Positions 1 to 7,406 of a stretch of DNA of 56,944 nt are shown piece after piece. The stretch is from an uncultured Faecalicoccus sp. (lineage in GTDB: Bacteria > Bacillota_I > Bacilli_A > Erysipelotrichales > Erysipelotrichaceae), in contig CABVDD010000009.1 of NCBI GenBank assembly GCA_902497095.1, positions 1 to 56,944 on the forward strand. Reading direction: 5' to 3'. The notes below the pieces were generated by a model that had not been told where the DNA came from, did no database searches, and was given only the letters and a program-made list of their open reading frames with translations. A program made the position numbers and the translations under genes. The stretch's first letter is position 1. Every line of letters starts with the position of its first letter.

Positions 1-1
1 T

Positions 2-27
2 AAAAAAAGCCTTTATTTAAAGGCTTT
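2..27 (-). terminator. Intrinsic terminator after tRNA-Ala
   Basis: An inverted repeat (AAAGCCTTTA at 6-15, complement at 18-27) is followed on the minus strand by a run of seven T at 2-8. It lies ten bases past the tRNA CCA end and probably ends the rpmF/tRNA transcript. Confidence 0.8.
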
Positions 28-36
28 ATTTACTAT

Positions 37-112
37 TGGTGGAGCGTAGGGGGCTCGAACCCCTGACCTCTACGCTGCCAGCGTAGCGCTCTCCCAACTG
101 AGCTAACACCCC
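37..112 (-). tRNA. tRNA-Ala (anticodon GGC)
   Basis: Read on the minus strand the 76 bases fold as a complete cloverleaf. The anticodon stem CTACG/CGTAG carries the loop CTGGCAG, giving anticodon GGC (Ala). The acceptor stem contains the G3:U70 wobble pair, the classic alanine identity element, and the 3' CCA is encoded. The T arm reads GGTTCGAGCC. It starts about 30 bases after the rpmF stop codon with no clear promoter of its own, so it may be co-transcribed with rpmF. Confidence 0.97.
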
Positions 113-139
113 AAAAATAGAAGCTGACATAGTCAGCTT
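113..139 (-). terminator. Weak hairpin between rpmF and tRNA-Ala
   Basis: AAGCTGAC (121-128) pairs with GTCAGCTT (132-139) across a 3-base loop. On the minus strand the T-run (TTTTT) is set back three bases from the stem, so termination may be partial and leave the tRNA gene served by read-through. Confidence 0.5.
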
Positions 140-143
140 TTCA

Positions 144-314
144 TTAACCTTCGATAATTTTTTTACCGTTGTATTCTCCACAAGAACACATTTTATGTGC
201 AAGTTTATATTCACCACAATTTGGACAACGTGTTAATGCCGGTTTACTCAATTTGTAGTGAGTTCTACGCTTTGCTTTACGTGTTTTTGATCCTCTTCTC
301 TGTTGAACAGCCAT
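144..314 (-). CDS. rpmF: 50S ribosomal protein L32
   Basis: This 56-residue protein begins MAVQQRRGSKTRKAKRR, the typical basic L32 start. It has a zinc-ribbon knuckle CPNCG near residues 30-34, followed by CSCG near 43-46. One of the four usual cysteine positions is spaced as CxC, so the zinc site looks like CxxC...CxC. L32 is a small protein of the large ribosomal subunit. It starts 11 bases after yceD, a pairing conserved across bacteria, and should be transcribed from the yceD promoter. Confidence 0.96.
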   Translation of the reverse strand: MAVQQRRGSKTRKAKRRTHYKLSKPALTRCPNCGEYKLAHKMCSCGEYNGKKIIEG

Positions 315-325
315 GGTTACACCTC

Positions 326-832
326 CTAGTCATCATCCAGTTTGAATTCATTTAACTTTGCCCATCTAGGATCAATTTTATCCTCTTTTGGATCTTGATC
401 TGATAGGACTTGCCATCCATCACCCTTAGGATATTGATCTCGTGGACAGTTTGTTATGTGCATAGGAGCTTCATAAATCACTGCTTGTAAGATCTCCGGG
501 TTTATATCGATCGTATCCTTTTTAACGACAACGATTTCGTCTTCTTCAGGATCGACCGGCTCGAATGAATAGGTTACTTGCGACGTTGTGTCAAATGTCA
601 CTTCTAGGTCTTCCAGAGTAATGGAATCTGGAACGATCATCACTCCATCCAGTTCCAAATTGGAAAAGACCAAAGAAGATTGGTCAAACTGTAAAGTACC
701 AGTTATATGTACCTCTGGAATGGATTTGACTTGAGTATGACGCAGAAAGTCATTTTCTTCCACTGAGATTCTCTCATCGATATGAATAATACCATTTTTC
801 GCATTTTGAAAATCAATTTTTTGAAATTTCAC
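326..832 (-). CDS. yceD: YceD family (DUF177) protein
   Basis: The protein is acidic, about 168 residues, and ends with a conserved tail (DPRWAKLNEFKLDDD). DUF177/YceD proteins are nearly always encoded just before rpmF and are linked to 23S rRNA accumulation. The open frame extends up to an ATG at 853, but a TATAAT -10 element ends only five bases before that ATG. Seven codons further in, a GTG at 830-832 has GAGGTGG five bases upstream, so I place the start there (KFQKIDFQNAKNG follows). Use of the ATG from a leaderless message remains possible. No catalytic motif is visible. Confidence 0.85.
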   Translation of the reverse strand: MKFQKIDFQNAKNGIIHIDERISVEENDFLRHTQVKSIPEVHITGTLQFDQSSLVFSNLELDGVMIVPDSITLEDLEVTFDTTSQVTYSFEPVDPEEDEIVVVKKDTIDINPEILQAVIYEAPMHITNCPRDQYPKGDGWQVLSDQDPKEDKIDPRWAKLNEFKLDDD

Positions 833-858
833 GATTTCCACCTCATGTCGCATTTGAT

Positions 859-887
859 ATTATAATAAAACACCTGACGAAAGTCAA
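859..887 (-). promoter_or_regulatory. Sigma-A promoter of yceD-rpmF
   Basis: Minus strand: TTGACT (882-887), 17-base spacer, TATAAT (859-864). The predicted transcription start is at or next to position 853, the first ATG of the yceD frame. Confidence 0.85.
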
Positions 888-902
888 CTTAAATGGTAAG
901 AT
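874..902 (+). promoter_or_regulatory. Extended -10 promoter of tmcAL
   Basis: Plus strand: CTGACG (874-879), 17-base spacer ending in TGG, TAAGAT (897-902). The gap to the tmcAL ATG is exactly six bases, so the start of transcription should coincide with the start codon. The -35 boxes of this promoter and the yceD promoter each lie in the other's spacer. Confidence 0.55.
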
Positions 903-908
903 ATTATC

Positions 909-1928
909 ATGAAAATCACAGGAATCATTGCAGAATACAATCCTTTTCATCAAGGACATATCTATCATATCCAAAAAGCTAAAGAAATCACTGGCTGTGA
1001 TTGTCTTGTAATTATCATTACAGGATGCTTTTCGCAAAGAGGTTTACCATCTCTTATTACACCTTATGATAAAACCAAGCTTGCATTACAGTATGGAGCA
1101 AATTTAGTGTTGGAATGTCCCGTTTGTTTTGGATCACAAAGTGCTGATTATTTTGCCAGATATAATTTACAGTCTTTATCTTGTATTCCTATTGATACGC
1201 TTTGTTTTGGTTCGGAAACAAATGATATTCATTATTTACGATATCTTTTAAAAACACAAAAAGATATTTCTGCTGATCCATCAAAAAGTTTGAATTTAAA
1301 TCAAAACCTTTCTATTCAACCAAACGATATATTAGGTATGCAATATATTCGCTATTGCGATTTATATAAAATTAAGCCAGTATCCATTCAAAGAAATACA
1401 GCTTATAAAAGCGCAACGCAAACACGTAGTGATTTTTTTCAAGGTAAAGATGAATTCTATGGTTCATTGTTCCTAAAAGAACAATCTTGGGAGTCGTATT
1501 ATCCTTATTTGCGGCTTTTACTGCAAATGACATCTGCAGAAGATCTAAGAAAAATTCATCTGGTTACTGAAGGAATTGAAAATCGCTTAAAGTCAGTTGC
1601 ACAAACAGCTACAAGCTGGTCTTCATTTCTTGAATCTGCTATTAGTAAAACATATACACGTGCACGAATTCAAAGAACATGTCTGATGATTCTATTACAA
1701 ATTAAAAAAGATGATATGCAACAAGCTTCTTTTTATAAACTTAAAGTTTTAGGCTTTGATGCTATAGGGCAAGCCTGTTTGAAGCAAAGTGATGCCACCC
1801 ATATAATAACTCGTTTTAATCAAATGGACCCTTTTCTTCAGTCTATTCATCAAAAAACATGGGCATTATATAACAGTGTATTAAAACATCCTATTCAAGA
1901 AAGGCCGGTACTTGTTTATGATCGTTAA
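909..1928 (+). CDS. tmcAL: tRNA(Met) cytidine acetate ligase TmcAL
   Basis: TmcAL (YlbM family) uses ATP and acetate to make N4-acetylcytidine at the wobble base of elongator tRNA-Met. The N-terminus has the nucleotidyltransferase signature IAEYNPFHQGH (residues 7-17, an HxGH motif). It is followed by the family segment CFSQRG...PYDKTKLALQYGANLVLECPV and a later ATQTRSDFF-type motif near residue 170. At 339 residues it is shorter than many family members (about 390-415), mainly in the C-terminal half. No Shine-Dalgarno sequence precedes the ATG. The next gene starts inside its 3' end. Confidence 0.9.
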   Translation: MKITGIIAEYNPFHQGHIYHIQKAKEITGCDCLVIIITGCFSQRGLPSLITPYDKTKLALQYGANLVLECPVCFGSQSADYFARYNLQSLSCIPIDTLCFGSETNDIHYLRYLLKTQKDISADPSKSLNLNQNLSIQPNDILGMQYIRYCDLYKIKPVSIQRNTAYKSATQTRSDFFQGKDEFYGSLFLKEQSWESYYPYLRLLLQMTSAEDLRKIHLVTEGIENRLKSVAQTATSWSSFLESAISKTYTRARIQRTCLMILLQIKKDDMQQASFYKLKVLGFDAIGQACLKQSDATHIITRFNQMDPFLQSIHQKTWALYNSVLKHPIQERPVLVYDR

Positions 1929-2478
1929 GATACTTTTAATTACATGTATTGTATTTTTTATAATCTTGTCATGGATTTATCTTCATTATTTTCCTGCTAT
2001 TCCAAAACGTGATAAAGAATATCCTTATGCTCTTTTATTAGGATGCCCAAGTCACAATGATGGCTCCTATGCTACCAGTCAAATTCATCGATGCAACCTT
2101 GCAATAGAAGCGTATAAAAAAGGGTTCTACAAAACTTTGATCATTAGTGGTGGTGCTGTAAAAAATGAATTTGTTGAGAGTCTTCAAATGAAAAAATACA
2201 TACAAAAGCGTATCTCAATACCAATTATATGTGAAACAAAAGCGAGCAATACCTGGGAGAACTTTCAATTTTCAAAACAAATTACATCGGACGTTCCTAT
2301 ACTTATCTTATCAAGTGGCACACATATTCGCAGAGCTTGTGCAATTGCTAAAAACTTTTATTCCTCATATAGTGGATATTGGTATAAAGATCATAAATGT
2401 AGACATATTGTTCGAGAAATTGCTTCTAGATGGATTTACATAAAAATTGAAATAAAAAAAGCTATAAAACAATTATAG
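1918..2478 (+). CDS. DUF218 (YdcF/SanA-like) membrane-anchored protein
   Basis: This 186-residue protein has one N-terminal membrane segment (about residues 3-22) followed by a DUF218 domain. Visible family features are ALLLGCPSHNDG, a region with IISGGAVKNEF, and ICETKASNTWENFQFSK. Proteins of this family (ElyC, SanA) are associated with envelope polysaccharide metabolism, but the reaction is not settled. The ATG at 1918 overlaps the last codons of tmcAL by 11 bases. A TTG at 1912 in the same frame is an alternative and is better spaced from AAGG at 1901. The stop codon lies inside the terminator shared with rel. Confidence 0.75.
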   Translation: MIVKILLITCIVFFIILSWIYLHYFPAIPKRDKEYPYALLLGCPSHNDGSYATSQIHRCNLAIEAYKKGFYKTLIISGGAVKNEFVESLQMKKYIQKRISIPIICETKASNTWENFQFSKQITSDVPILILSSGTHIRRACAIAKNFYSSYSGYWYKDHKCRHIVREIASRWIYIKIEIKKAIKQL

Positions 2479-2482
2479 CTTT
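2458..2482. terminator. Bidirectional terminator between DUF218 gene and rel
   Basis: A ten-base-pair stem (2458-2467 with 2473-2482) surrounds a 5-base loop. A-rich and T-rich flanks give a terminator in both directions. The stop codon of the plus-strand gene (2476-2478) and of rel (2481-2483) both fall inside the stem. Confidence 0.85.
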
Positions 2483-4685
2483 ATTGAATAGTTCGCACGA
2501 CATCTGTAACGCTGCGAATTTTTTTTAGATTTGTCATAATAACTTTCAAATGATCTGAATCTTGCACTGTAATAGCAAGTTTAGTAGTTGCTGTCAAATT
2601 ATTTTCATCAACACAAGAATCCACATGACGTAAATACGCATTACACTGTTGAAGCGTTGTCACAATATCACTCAACAAAAAGTTACGATCATCACTATAG
2701 ACGATAAGTTTGACTTCATAGCGCTTTTCATCAATATTTTCAGCCCAGCTCACTGGAATCAAACGCTTCTTTTCATTTATGATATTTGGGCAATCAGCAC
2801 GATGAACTTTTACACCTTGTCCTTTAGAAATATAGCCCACAATAGTATCGCCAGGAATCGGTGAACAACAATTGGCCAGAGAAACGGCTATCGTATCGAT
2901 ACCTGGAACAATGACACCACAACTTGTTGCTTTTTGCTCTTTAGGTAAAGCTTTATTAAATTGTTTGACAATTTCTTCATCACTCAGCGTTGATTGTCTA
3001 TTTTTTACCAAACGATCCACAACCGATTGAACAGAGACGCGCTTATTTGCCAAAGCAACATATAAATCGTCCAACGTTTTAAAAGAAAGAGAATGCAAGA
3101 TACCCTCTACACGCTTTGGTTGTAAATAGGATTCATCCAGTTTTTCCTTTTTAAACTCGGCTTGTAACATCTCCTGCCCTTTTTTGATAACTTCTCTTCG
3201 GTCGCTTTGTTCCTGACGTTGTAAAAAAGAGCGAATCTTATTACGTGCATGACCGCTTTTTACAATTTTGATCCAGTCTTTTGATGGCCCCGGTGAATTA
3301 TTATTGGTTAAAATGTCTACTACATCGCCCGTTTTTAAAGGTGTGTTCAATGGAACGATTGCACCATTCACCGTAGCCCCTACCGTTTTATGTCCCACTT
3401 CTGTATGCACACGATATGCAAAATCAATTGGCGTAGATCCACTTGGCAACGCAATAACTTTACCCCTTGGAGTTAAACAATAAACATTAGCTTCAAAAAT
3501 ATCTTTTTGAAGGACATTCATGTATTCTAATGGATCTTCACTTTCTTCATCTGTCATCATCGAAAAATCACGGAACCAAGAAAGTTTATCTTCGATCTCT
3601 TTTTGTTCAATCTCCGGTACTGAATTTGGTTTTTCTTTATATTTCCAATGCGCTGCAACTCCTCGTTCCGCAATAGCATCCATATCTTCGGTACGAATTT
3701 GAATCTCAAAAATATTGCCATGCTGCGGTTCTACGATCGTTGTATGCAACGACTGATACATATTTGCTTTTGGCATTGCGATATAGTCTTTGAACCGACC
3801 AGGAATCGGACGATACGTCGCATGAATATAACCTAAGATTTCATAACAATGTGTCACAGTATCAGTTACGATACGAATTGCTAAAAGATCTAAAATCTCT
3901 TCAAAACGTTTGTTCTTTGTTACCATTTTTTTATAAATGCTGTAAAAATGCTTTGAACGACCAAAAATACGATATTTGATGTTATATGTATCCAATATGG
4001 TCGTGATATCTTGTATCATCATCTGAACTTGTTCATTACGCTCTTCTTCTCTTTGTTTGACAAGCCCTTTAATTTCGTTGTATTTTTTAGGATCGATATA
4101 CTTAAACGATAGATCTTCCAGTTCATTTTTAATTGCACTAATACCTAGACGATGTGCTATAGGAGCATACACACTCAATGTTTCTCTGGCAATCTTTTGC
4201 TGCTTTTCCGGCTTCATATATTCCAATGTTCGCATGTTGTGCAGACGATCTGCCAATTTAATCAAAATAACCCGGATATCTTTAGCCATGGCAATAAACA
4301 ATTTACGATGATTATTGGCCTGGTATTCTTTCTCGTCTTTAAATTTAATGTTTCCAATCTTGGTAACTGCATCTACCATAGTTTGAATTTCCTCACCAAA
4401 TTCTTGACGAATAGTATCATCTGTTACATCATCACAATCTTCTACAGTATCATGTAAAAGACCTGCCGCAATCGTTTTAGGACCACAATGCAATTCGGCA
4501 AGAGTATTCGCAACTTGTATGACATGTGTTACATAAGGAGCTCCACTTTTTCTGAATTGCCCCTCATGATGTTTTTGTGCAAATTGATAAGCCCTAACGA
4601 TCAGATCTATATTTTCTGGACGTTTGATGTAGGTCTTAACTTGTTCTAGACATTCATCAAATGTCACTTCTTTTTTATGTGCCAC
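2481..4685 (-). CDS. rel: Bifunctional (p)ppGpp synthetase/hydrolase Rel
   Basis: This is a long RelA/SpoT homologue (734 aa) that makes and degrades the alarmone (p)ppGpp. Domain order: HD hydrolase (about 30-180) with the intact motif LLHDTVED and RLHNMRTL; synthetase (about 230-350) with FGRSKHFYSIYKKM and FKDYIAMPKANMYQSLHTT; TGS (about 390-460); a helical/zinc-finger region with CCSPIPGD; C-terminal ACT (about 660-734). HD and synthetase signatures are both complete, so both activities are expected. It starts with GTG at 4683-4685, seven bases after AAGGAG. Its leader is about 170 bases, AT-rich, with no recognised RNA element. Confidence 0.97.
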   Translation of the reverse strand: MAHKKEVTFDECLEQVKTYIKRPENIDLIVRAYQFAQKHHEGQFRKSGAPYVTHVIQVANTLAELHCGPKTIAAGLLHDTVEDCDDVTDDTIRQEFGEEIQTMVDAVTKIGNIKFKDEKEYQANNHRKLFIAMAKDIRVILIKLADRLHNMRTLEYMKPEKQQKIARETLSVYAPIAHRLGISAIKNELEDLSFKYIDPKKYNEIKGLVKQREEERNEQVQMMIQDITTILDTYNIKYRIFGRSKHFYSIYKKMVTKNKRFEEILDLLAIRIVTDTVTHCYEILGYIHATYRPIPGRFKDYIAMPKANMYQSLHTTIVEPQHGNIFEIQIRTEDMDAIAERGVAAHWKYKEKPNSVPEIEQKEIEDKLSWFRDFSMMTDEESEDPLEYMNVLQKDIFEANVYCLTPRGKVIALPSGSTPIDFAYRVHTEVGHKTVGATVNGAIVPLNTPLKTGDVVDILTNNNSPGPSKDWIKIVKSGHARNKIRSFLQRQEQSDRREVIKKGQEMLQAEFKKEKLDESYLQPKRVEGILHSLSFKTLDDLYVALANKRVSVQSVVDRLVKNRQSTLSDEEIVKQFNKALPKEQKATSCGVIVPGIDTIAVSLANCCSPIPGDTIVGYISKGQGVKVHRADCPNIINEKKRLIPVSWAENIDEKRYEVKLIVYSDDRNFLLSDIVTTLQQCNAYLRHVDSCVDENNLTATTKLAITVQDSDHLKVIMTNLKKIRSVTDVVRTIQ

Positions 4686-4861
4686 ATCAAAGTCTCCTTT
4701 CTTTAATGCATTTTTATCTTATTTTTCTTACTAAATATGCTTTATTTTTATCACATTTTTTATGTTTTTTAAATAAAAGTTATCCAAAAATTTCACATTC
4801 AGTACTAACTTGGTATGCTGTAATCGTATAAAATCTGTAATATATCTAAACTTATACTCTT

Positions 4862-4890
4862 ATAATAAAACGCTATTGTAAGTATGCCAA
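4862..4890 (-). promoter_or_regulatory. Candidate rel promoter overlapping a terminator hairpin
   Basis: Minus strand: TTGGCA (4885-4890), 17-base spacer, TATTAT (4862-4867). The -35 box lies in the loop of the 4871-4903 hairpin, the 3' arm forms the spacer, and the -10 lies at the T-run. Confidence 0.6.
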
Positions 4891-4903
4891 CAATACAATA
4901 GCG
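4867..4903 (-). terminator. Hairpin terminator downstream of apt
   Basis: CGCTATTGTA (4871-4880) pairs perfectly with 4894-4903 across a 13-base loop. On the minus strand it is followed by TTTTATT. It lies 280 bases past the apt stop codon. Confidence 0.65.
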
Positions 4904-5183
4904 CCTTTTGTATACACCAATTATGTATTCATTTGTTCCTTAAGTTTGACTTTACGTTTTTTATCGTTTCTACCATAATTTCACATATTAGATCAAATCA
5001 TTTCAACCCTTGTATTTTACATCCAGCTTGCACCTATAAAATAAATATGTAGAAAGTTTAGACTTTTTACTTTTTATGTGGTTTTAACTTGCTGTCATGA
5101 CTTTTAATGATCACTACAATCAAACTGGACATTACTGAAATTAATTCAACAAGTTTGTTAAATAAGTGTTTTTTTATTGATCT

Positions 5184-5705
5184 TTACTCACCTTTAAAAT
5201 GTGTTAAAGAAAGTACCGGTATATTTTTAAATTTTTCTTTACCCTTTAAATCATCCAACTCAATTACAAATCCAATACCAGCTACTGTAGCCTGTTTTGC
5301 TTCTACCATTTTTATGATTGCTTCTACAGTGCCTCCTGTAGCCAATAAATCATCAATAATGACAACACGCATTTCTTTTTCAATCGCATCAACATGCATT
5401 TGTAATTCATCAACACCATATTCCAATTGATAAGTTTGTGACATCGTTTCACGCGGAAGTTTACCTGGTTTGCGTACCGGAGCAAACCCCACATGACATT
5501 CTAAAGCTACAGGAATACCAAAGAAAAATCCTCGAGCTTCTGGTGCTATGATCAAATCCGCTTTGACTTCCCTGGCAAAATCAGATAATTTCTCTGTAAC
5601 ATATTTCATACAATCTGGATTTTTCAAGATTGGTGTCACATCTCTAAAAATGATACCTTCTTTTGGGAAACCGGGAATGCTGGCAATATACTCTTTAATA
5701 TTCAT
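5184..5705 (-). CDS. apt: Adenine phosphoribosyltransferase
   Basis: Apt converts adenine and PRPP to AMP in purine salvage. The 173-residue length is typical. The N-terminus IPGFPKEGIIFRDVTPIL is the adenine-specific signature, and VVIIDDLLATGGT (about 120-132) is the PRPP-binding loop. AAAGGAGA precedes the ATG. In Bacillus the order is recJ-apt-relA; that order is kept here, but each gene has its own promoter and a 500-base gap separates apt from rel. Confidence 0.97.
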   Translation of the reverse strand: MNIKEYIASIPGFPKEGIIFRDVTPILKNPDCMKYVTEKLSDFAREVKADLIIAPEARGFFFGIPVALECHVGFAPVRKPGKLPRETMSQTYQLEYGVDELQMHVDAIEKEMRVVIIDDLLATGGTVEAIIKMVEAKQATVAGIGFVIELDDLKGKEKFKNIPVLSLTHFKGE

Positions 5706-5730
5706 ATAGAATCTCCTTTAAATCACTTCT

Positions 5731-5759
5731 ATTTTACATGAATCTACAAAGTGAAACAA
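5731..5759 (-). promoter_or_regulatory. Promoter of apt
   Basis: Minus strand: TTGTTT (5754-5759), 17-base spacer, TAAAAT (5731-5736), giving a leader of about 20 bases that includes the AAAGGAGA ribosome site. The -35 is close to the recJ stop codon. Confidence 0.55.
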
Positions 5760-5766
5760 TGAAATT

Positions 5767-7320
5767 TCACTTATAGAGAATTTGATCAATAATAAAATTA
5801 ACTCGTTTTGAGCCTCTATAATAACTAATTTGCGGTGTTCCGACAAATCCGGCAATCGAATTTACACTTTTTGACTTATCATAAGCTGAAATATTGAAAC
5901 AAAGACACTGCAAGCCATTTTGAAGTGTAAACCGCCGATGTTTTCCATTGCTTAAATCATAAACGGATTTAATAAAAAGTGGCGAGATTTCAAAAGCCGG
6001 AAGCTGAAATCCTGGACCAAATGGTCTTAATGCATCTAAGCTTTGCACCGACTGTGTTGTAATATCTTCAGGATCTATCCGTAGTGTATCTTTTTTTATG
6101 GGTGTCCATTGAAAAGAATGTCCTGTTTCTTTAACATACCGCACAAAATCTGGAAAATTTTGTAAATCTAAAGAAAATCCAGCCGCTTGTGTATGACCGC
6201 CCAAAGCTCTAAAATCTGTAAAACCTGACAAAAAATTCATACAATCGAATCCTTCAGGAGAGCGCATACTTGCTTTATAGCTATCCGTATTCTGTGCTAA
6301 TACAATTGCAGGTTTTTGAAACTGACTGCACAAAGAACCTGCTACAAGTCCAATAATACCTTCATGAAAACTAGGATCACTAACTAATAAGATTGGATCT
6401 TGCGGTGTACATTTATGTAAAGCACATTCGGTCATCTTAGTACTGATTTGCTTTCGTAGATCGTTTACATGAACGATTTGATCATAAAAGTGTCGGATAT
6501 CTCGTTCATCCTGATTCAAAAAATAACGTACCGCATTGTTTACATTTGCCACATTGCTTAAACGTCCGATAGCATTTAACTTTGGAACGATTTGAAAACC
6601 TACACTCGTTTCATTTAAAATCGCATCATTAGCCAAAATATATGTATGTTTTTCTTTTGAGTCATTTAATAATTGTAAGCCATTCTGAATCAAGGCCCTA
6701 GTTTGATGCGTTACCGGCATGACATCACCAATACTGGCTATGGATGCCAAAATCAAATGATATGGTGTATCTGTACCTAAGGCTCGTATACATTCATATG
6801 CTACAGCAGCCCCGCATAAAGTAGAAAAATCCTCTTCCATTAAAGCAGGATGCACTAATACATCACAACAAACGTCTTCTTCAATTCTATGATGGTCTGT
6901 CACAATGGTCTTCATGCCATATTCTTTCGCTAATGAAAGAGCAGCATGCGCCTTTATACCATTATCGACCGTTACAAGCATTTCATAGCCTTTTTTATGC
7001 GCCAACGATACAGTATTTTCACTCAAACCATAACCTTCTTTAATTCGATTAGGTATGTAAAAGCCAACTTCCAAACCAAATCTTTGCAGTCCATCAACCA
7101 TGATCGTAGTTGCCAAAATACCATCACAATCATAATCCCCACAAACTATAACTTTTTTATTTTGACTTTTAGCCTCGTGCATAGAATCAACAAATAAACG
7201 GATACAGGAAGCATTACTAACTTCATTTAGTTCTTGTTTTTCCAGCCAATAAGACCATCGACTTTCATCGGGTTCTAAATATCGTAAAACTTTTTCTGAG
7301 AATGTTGTTAAATTTGCCAT
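5767..7320 (-). CDS. recJ: Single-stranded-DNA exonuclease RecJ
   Basis: RecJ is a 5'-3' ssDNA exonuclease of recombination and mismatch repair. Seen here: DHH-family motifs VVCGDYDCDGILATT (about 57-71), VTVDNGIKAHA, and TDHHR (motif III); the C-terminal DHHA1 motif ALGGHTQAAGFSLD (about 370); then an OB-like tail. At 517 residues it lacks the extra C-terminal region of longer Bacillota RecJ proteins. The ATG at 7320 is preceded by AGGAAC, too close to act as a normal ribosome site, and a TATAAT lies only six bases upstream. The message is therefore predicted to be leaderless. Confidence 0.93.
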   Translation of the reverse strand: MANLTTFSEKVLRYLEPDESRWSYWLEKQELNEVSNASCIRLFVDSMHEAKSQNKKVIVCGDYDCDGILATTIMVDGLQRFGLEVGFYIPNRIKEGYGLSENTVSLAHKKGYEMLVTVDNGIKAHAALSLAKEYGMKTIVTDHHRIEEDVCCDVLVHPALMEEDFSTLCGAAVAYECIRALGTDTPYHLILASIASIGDVMPVTHQTRALIQNGLQLLNDSKEKHTYILANDAILNETSVGFQIVPKLNAIGRLSNVANVNNAVRYFLNQDERDIRHFYDQIVHVNDLRKQISTKMTECALHKCTPQDPILLVSDPSFHEGIIGLVAGSLCSQFQKPAIVLAQNTDSYKASMRSPEGFDCMNFLSGFTDFRALGGHTQAAGFSLDLQNFPDFVRYVKETGHSFQWTPIKKDTLRIDPEDITTQSVQSLDALRPFGPGFQLPAFEISPLFIKSVYDLSNGKHRRFTLQNGLQCLCFNISAYDKSKSVNSIAGFVGTPQISYYRGSKRVNFIIDQILYK

Positions 7321-7326
7321 GTTCCT

Positions 7327-7335
7327 ATTATAGCA
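7327..7335 (-). promoter_or_regulatory. Extended -10 promoter of recJ
   Basis: Minus strand TGCTATAAT (TG-n-TATAAT), with no good -35 at 16-18 bases. Exactly six bases separate the -10 from the recJ ATG, so transcription should begin at the start codon. Confidence 0.7.
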
Positions 7336-7385
7336 TGCTTCTTGTCGTTTTATGGAACAAAAGCTTTGCTCTAGATAAAAAGAAA

Positions 7386-7406
7386 AAGCCGAATGAATAT
7401 CGGCTT
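7386..7406 (-). terminator. Terminator after ruvB
   Basis: AAGCCGA (7386-7392) pairs with TCGGCTT (7400-7406). It is followed on the minus strand by TTTTTCTTTTT, and the ruvB stop codon overlaps the stem. Confidence 0.85.

Larger units (their letters stand above)
4686..5183. other. 498-base AT-rich gap between rel and apt
   Basis: I see no convincing gene here. The longest minus-strand ATG frame I noticed in the gap is 15 codons (starts near 4973) and has no good ribosome site. What can be read is a hairpin with a T-run at 4871-4903, the rel promoter overlapping that hairpin, and an AT-rich rel leader. The 280 bases between the apt stop codon and the hairpin could be a long 3' untranslated region or hide a small RNA, but no clear promoter was found for one. 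Confidence 0.6.

Noticed and set aside
4904..5183. Small RNA between apt and the 4871-4903 hairpin
   Set aside because: No promoter with acceptable -35 and -10 boxes was found; it may simply be the apt 3' region.
5107..5430. 107-codon plus-strand frame
   Set aside because: It is mostly antisense to apt and has no recognisable domain.
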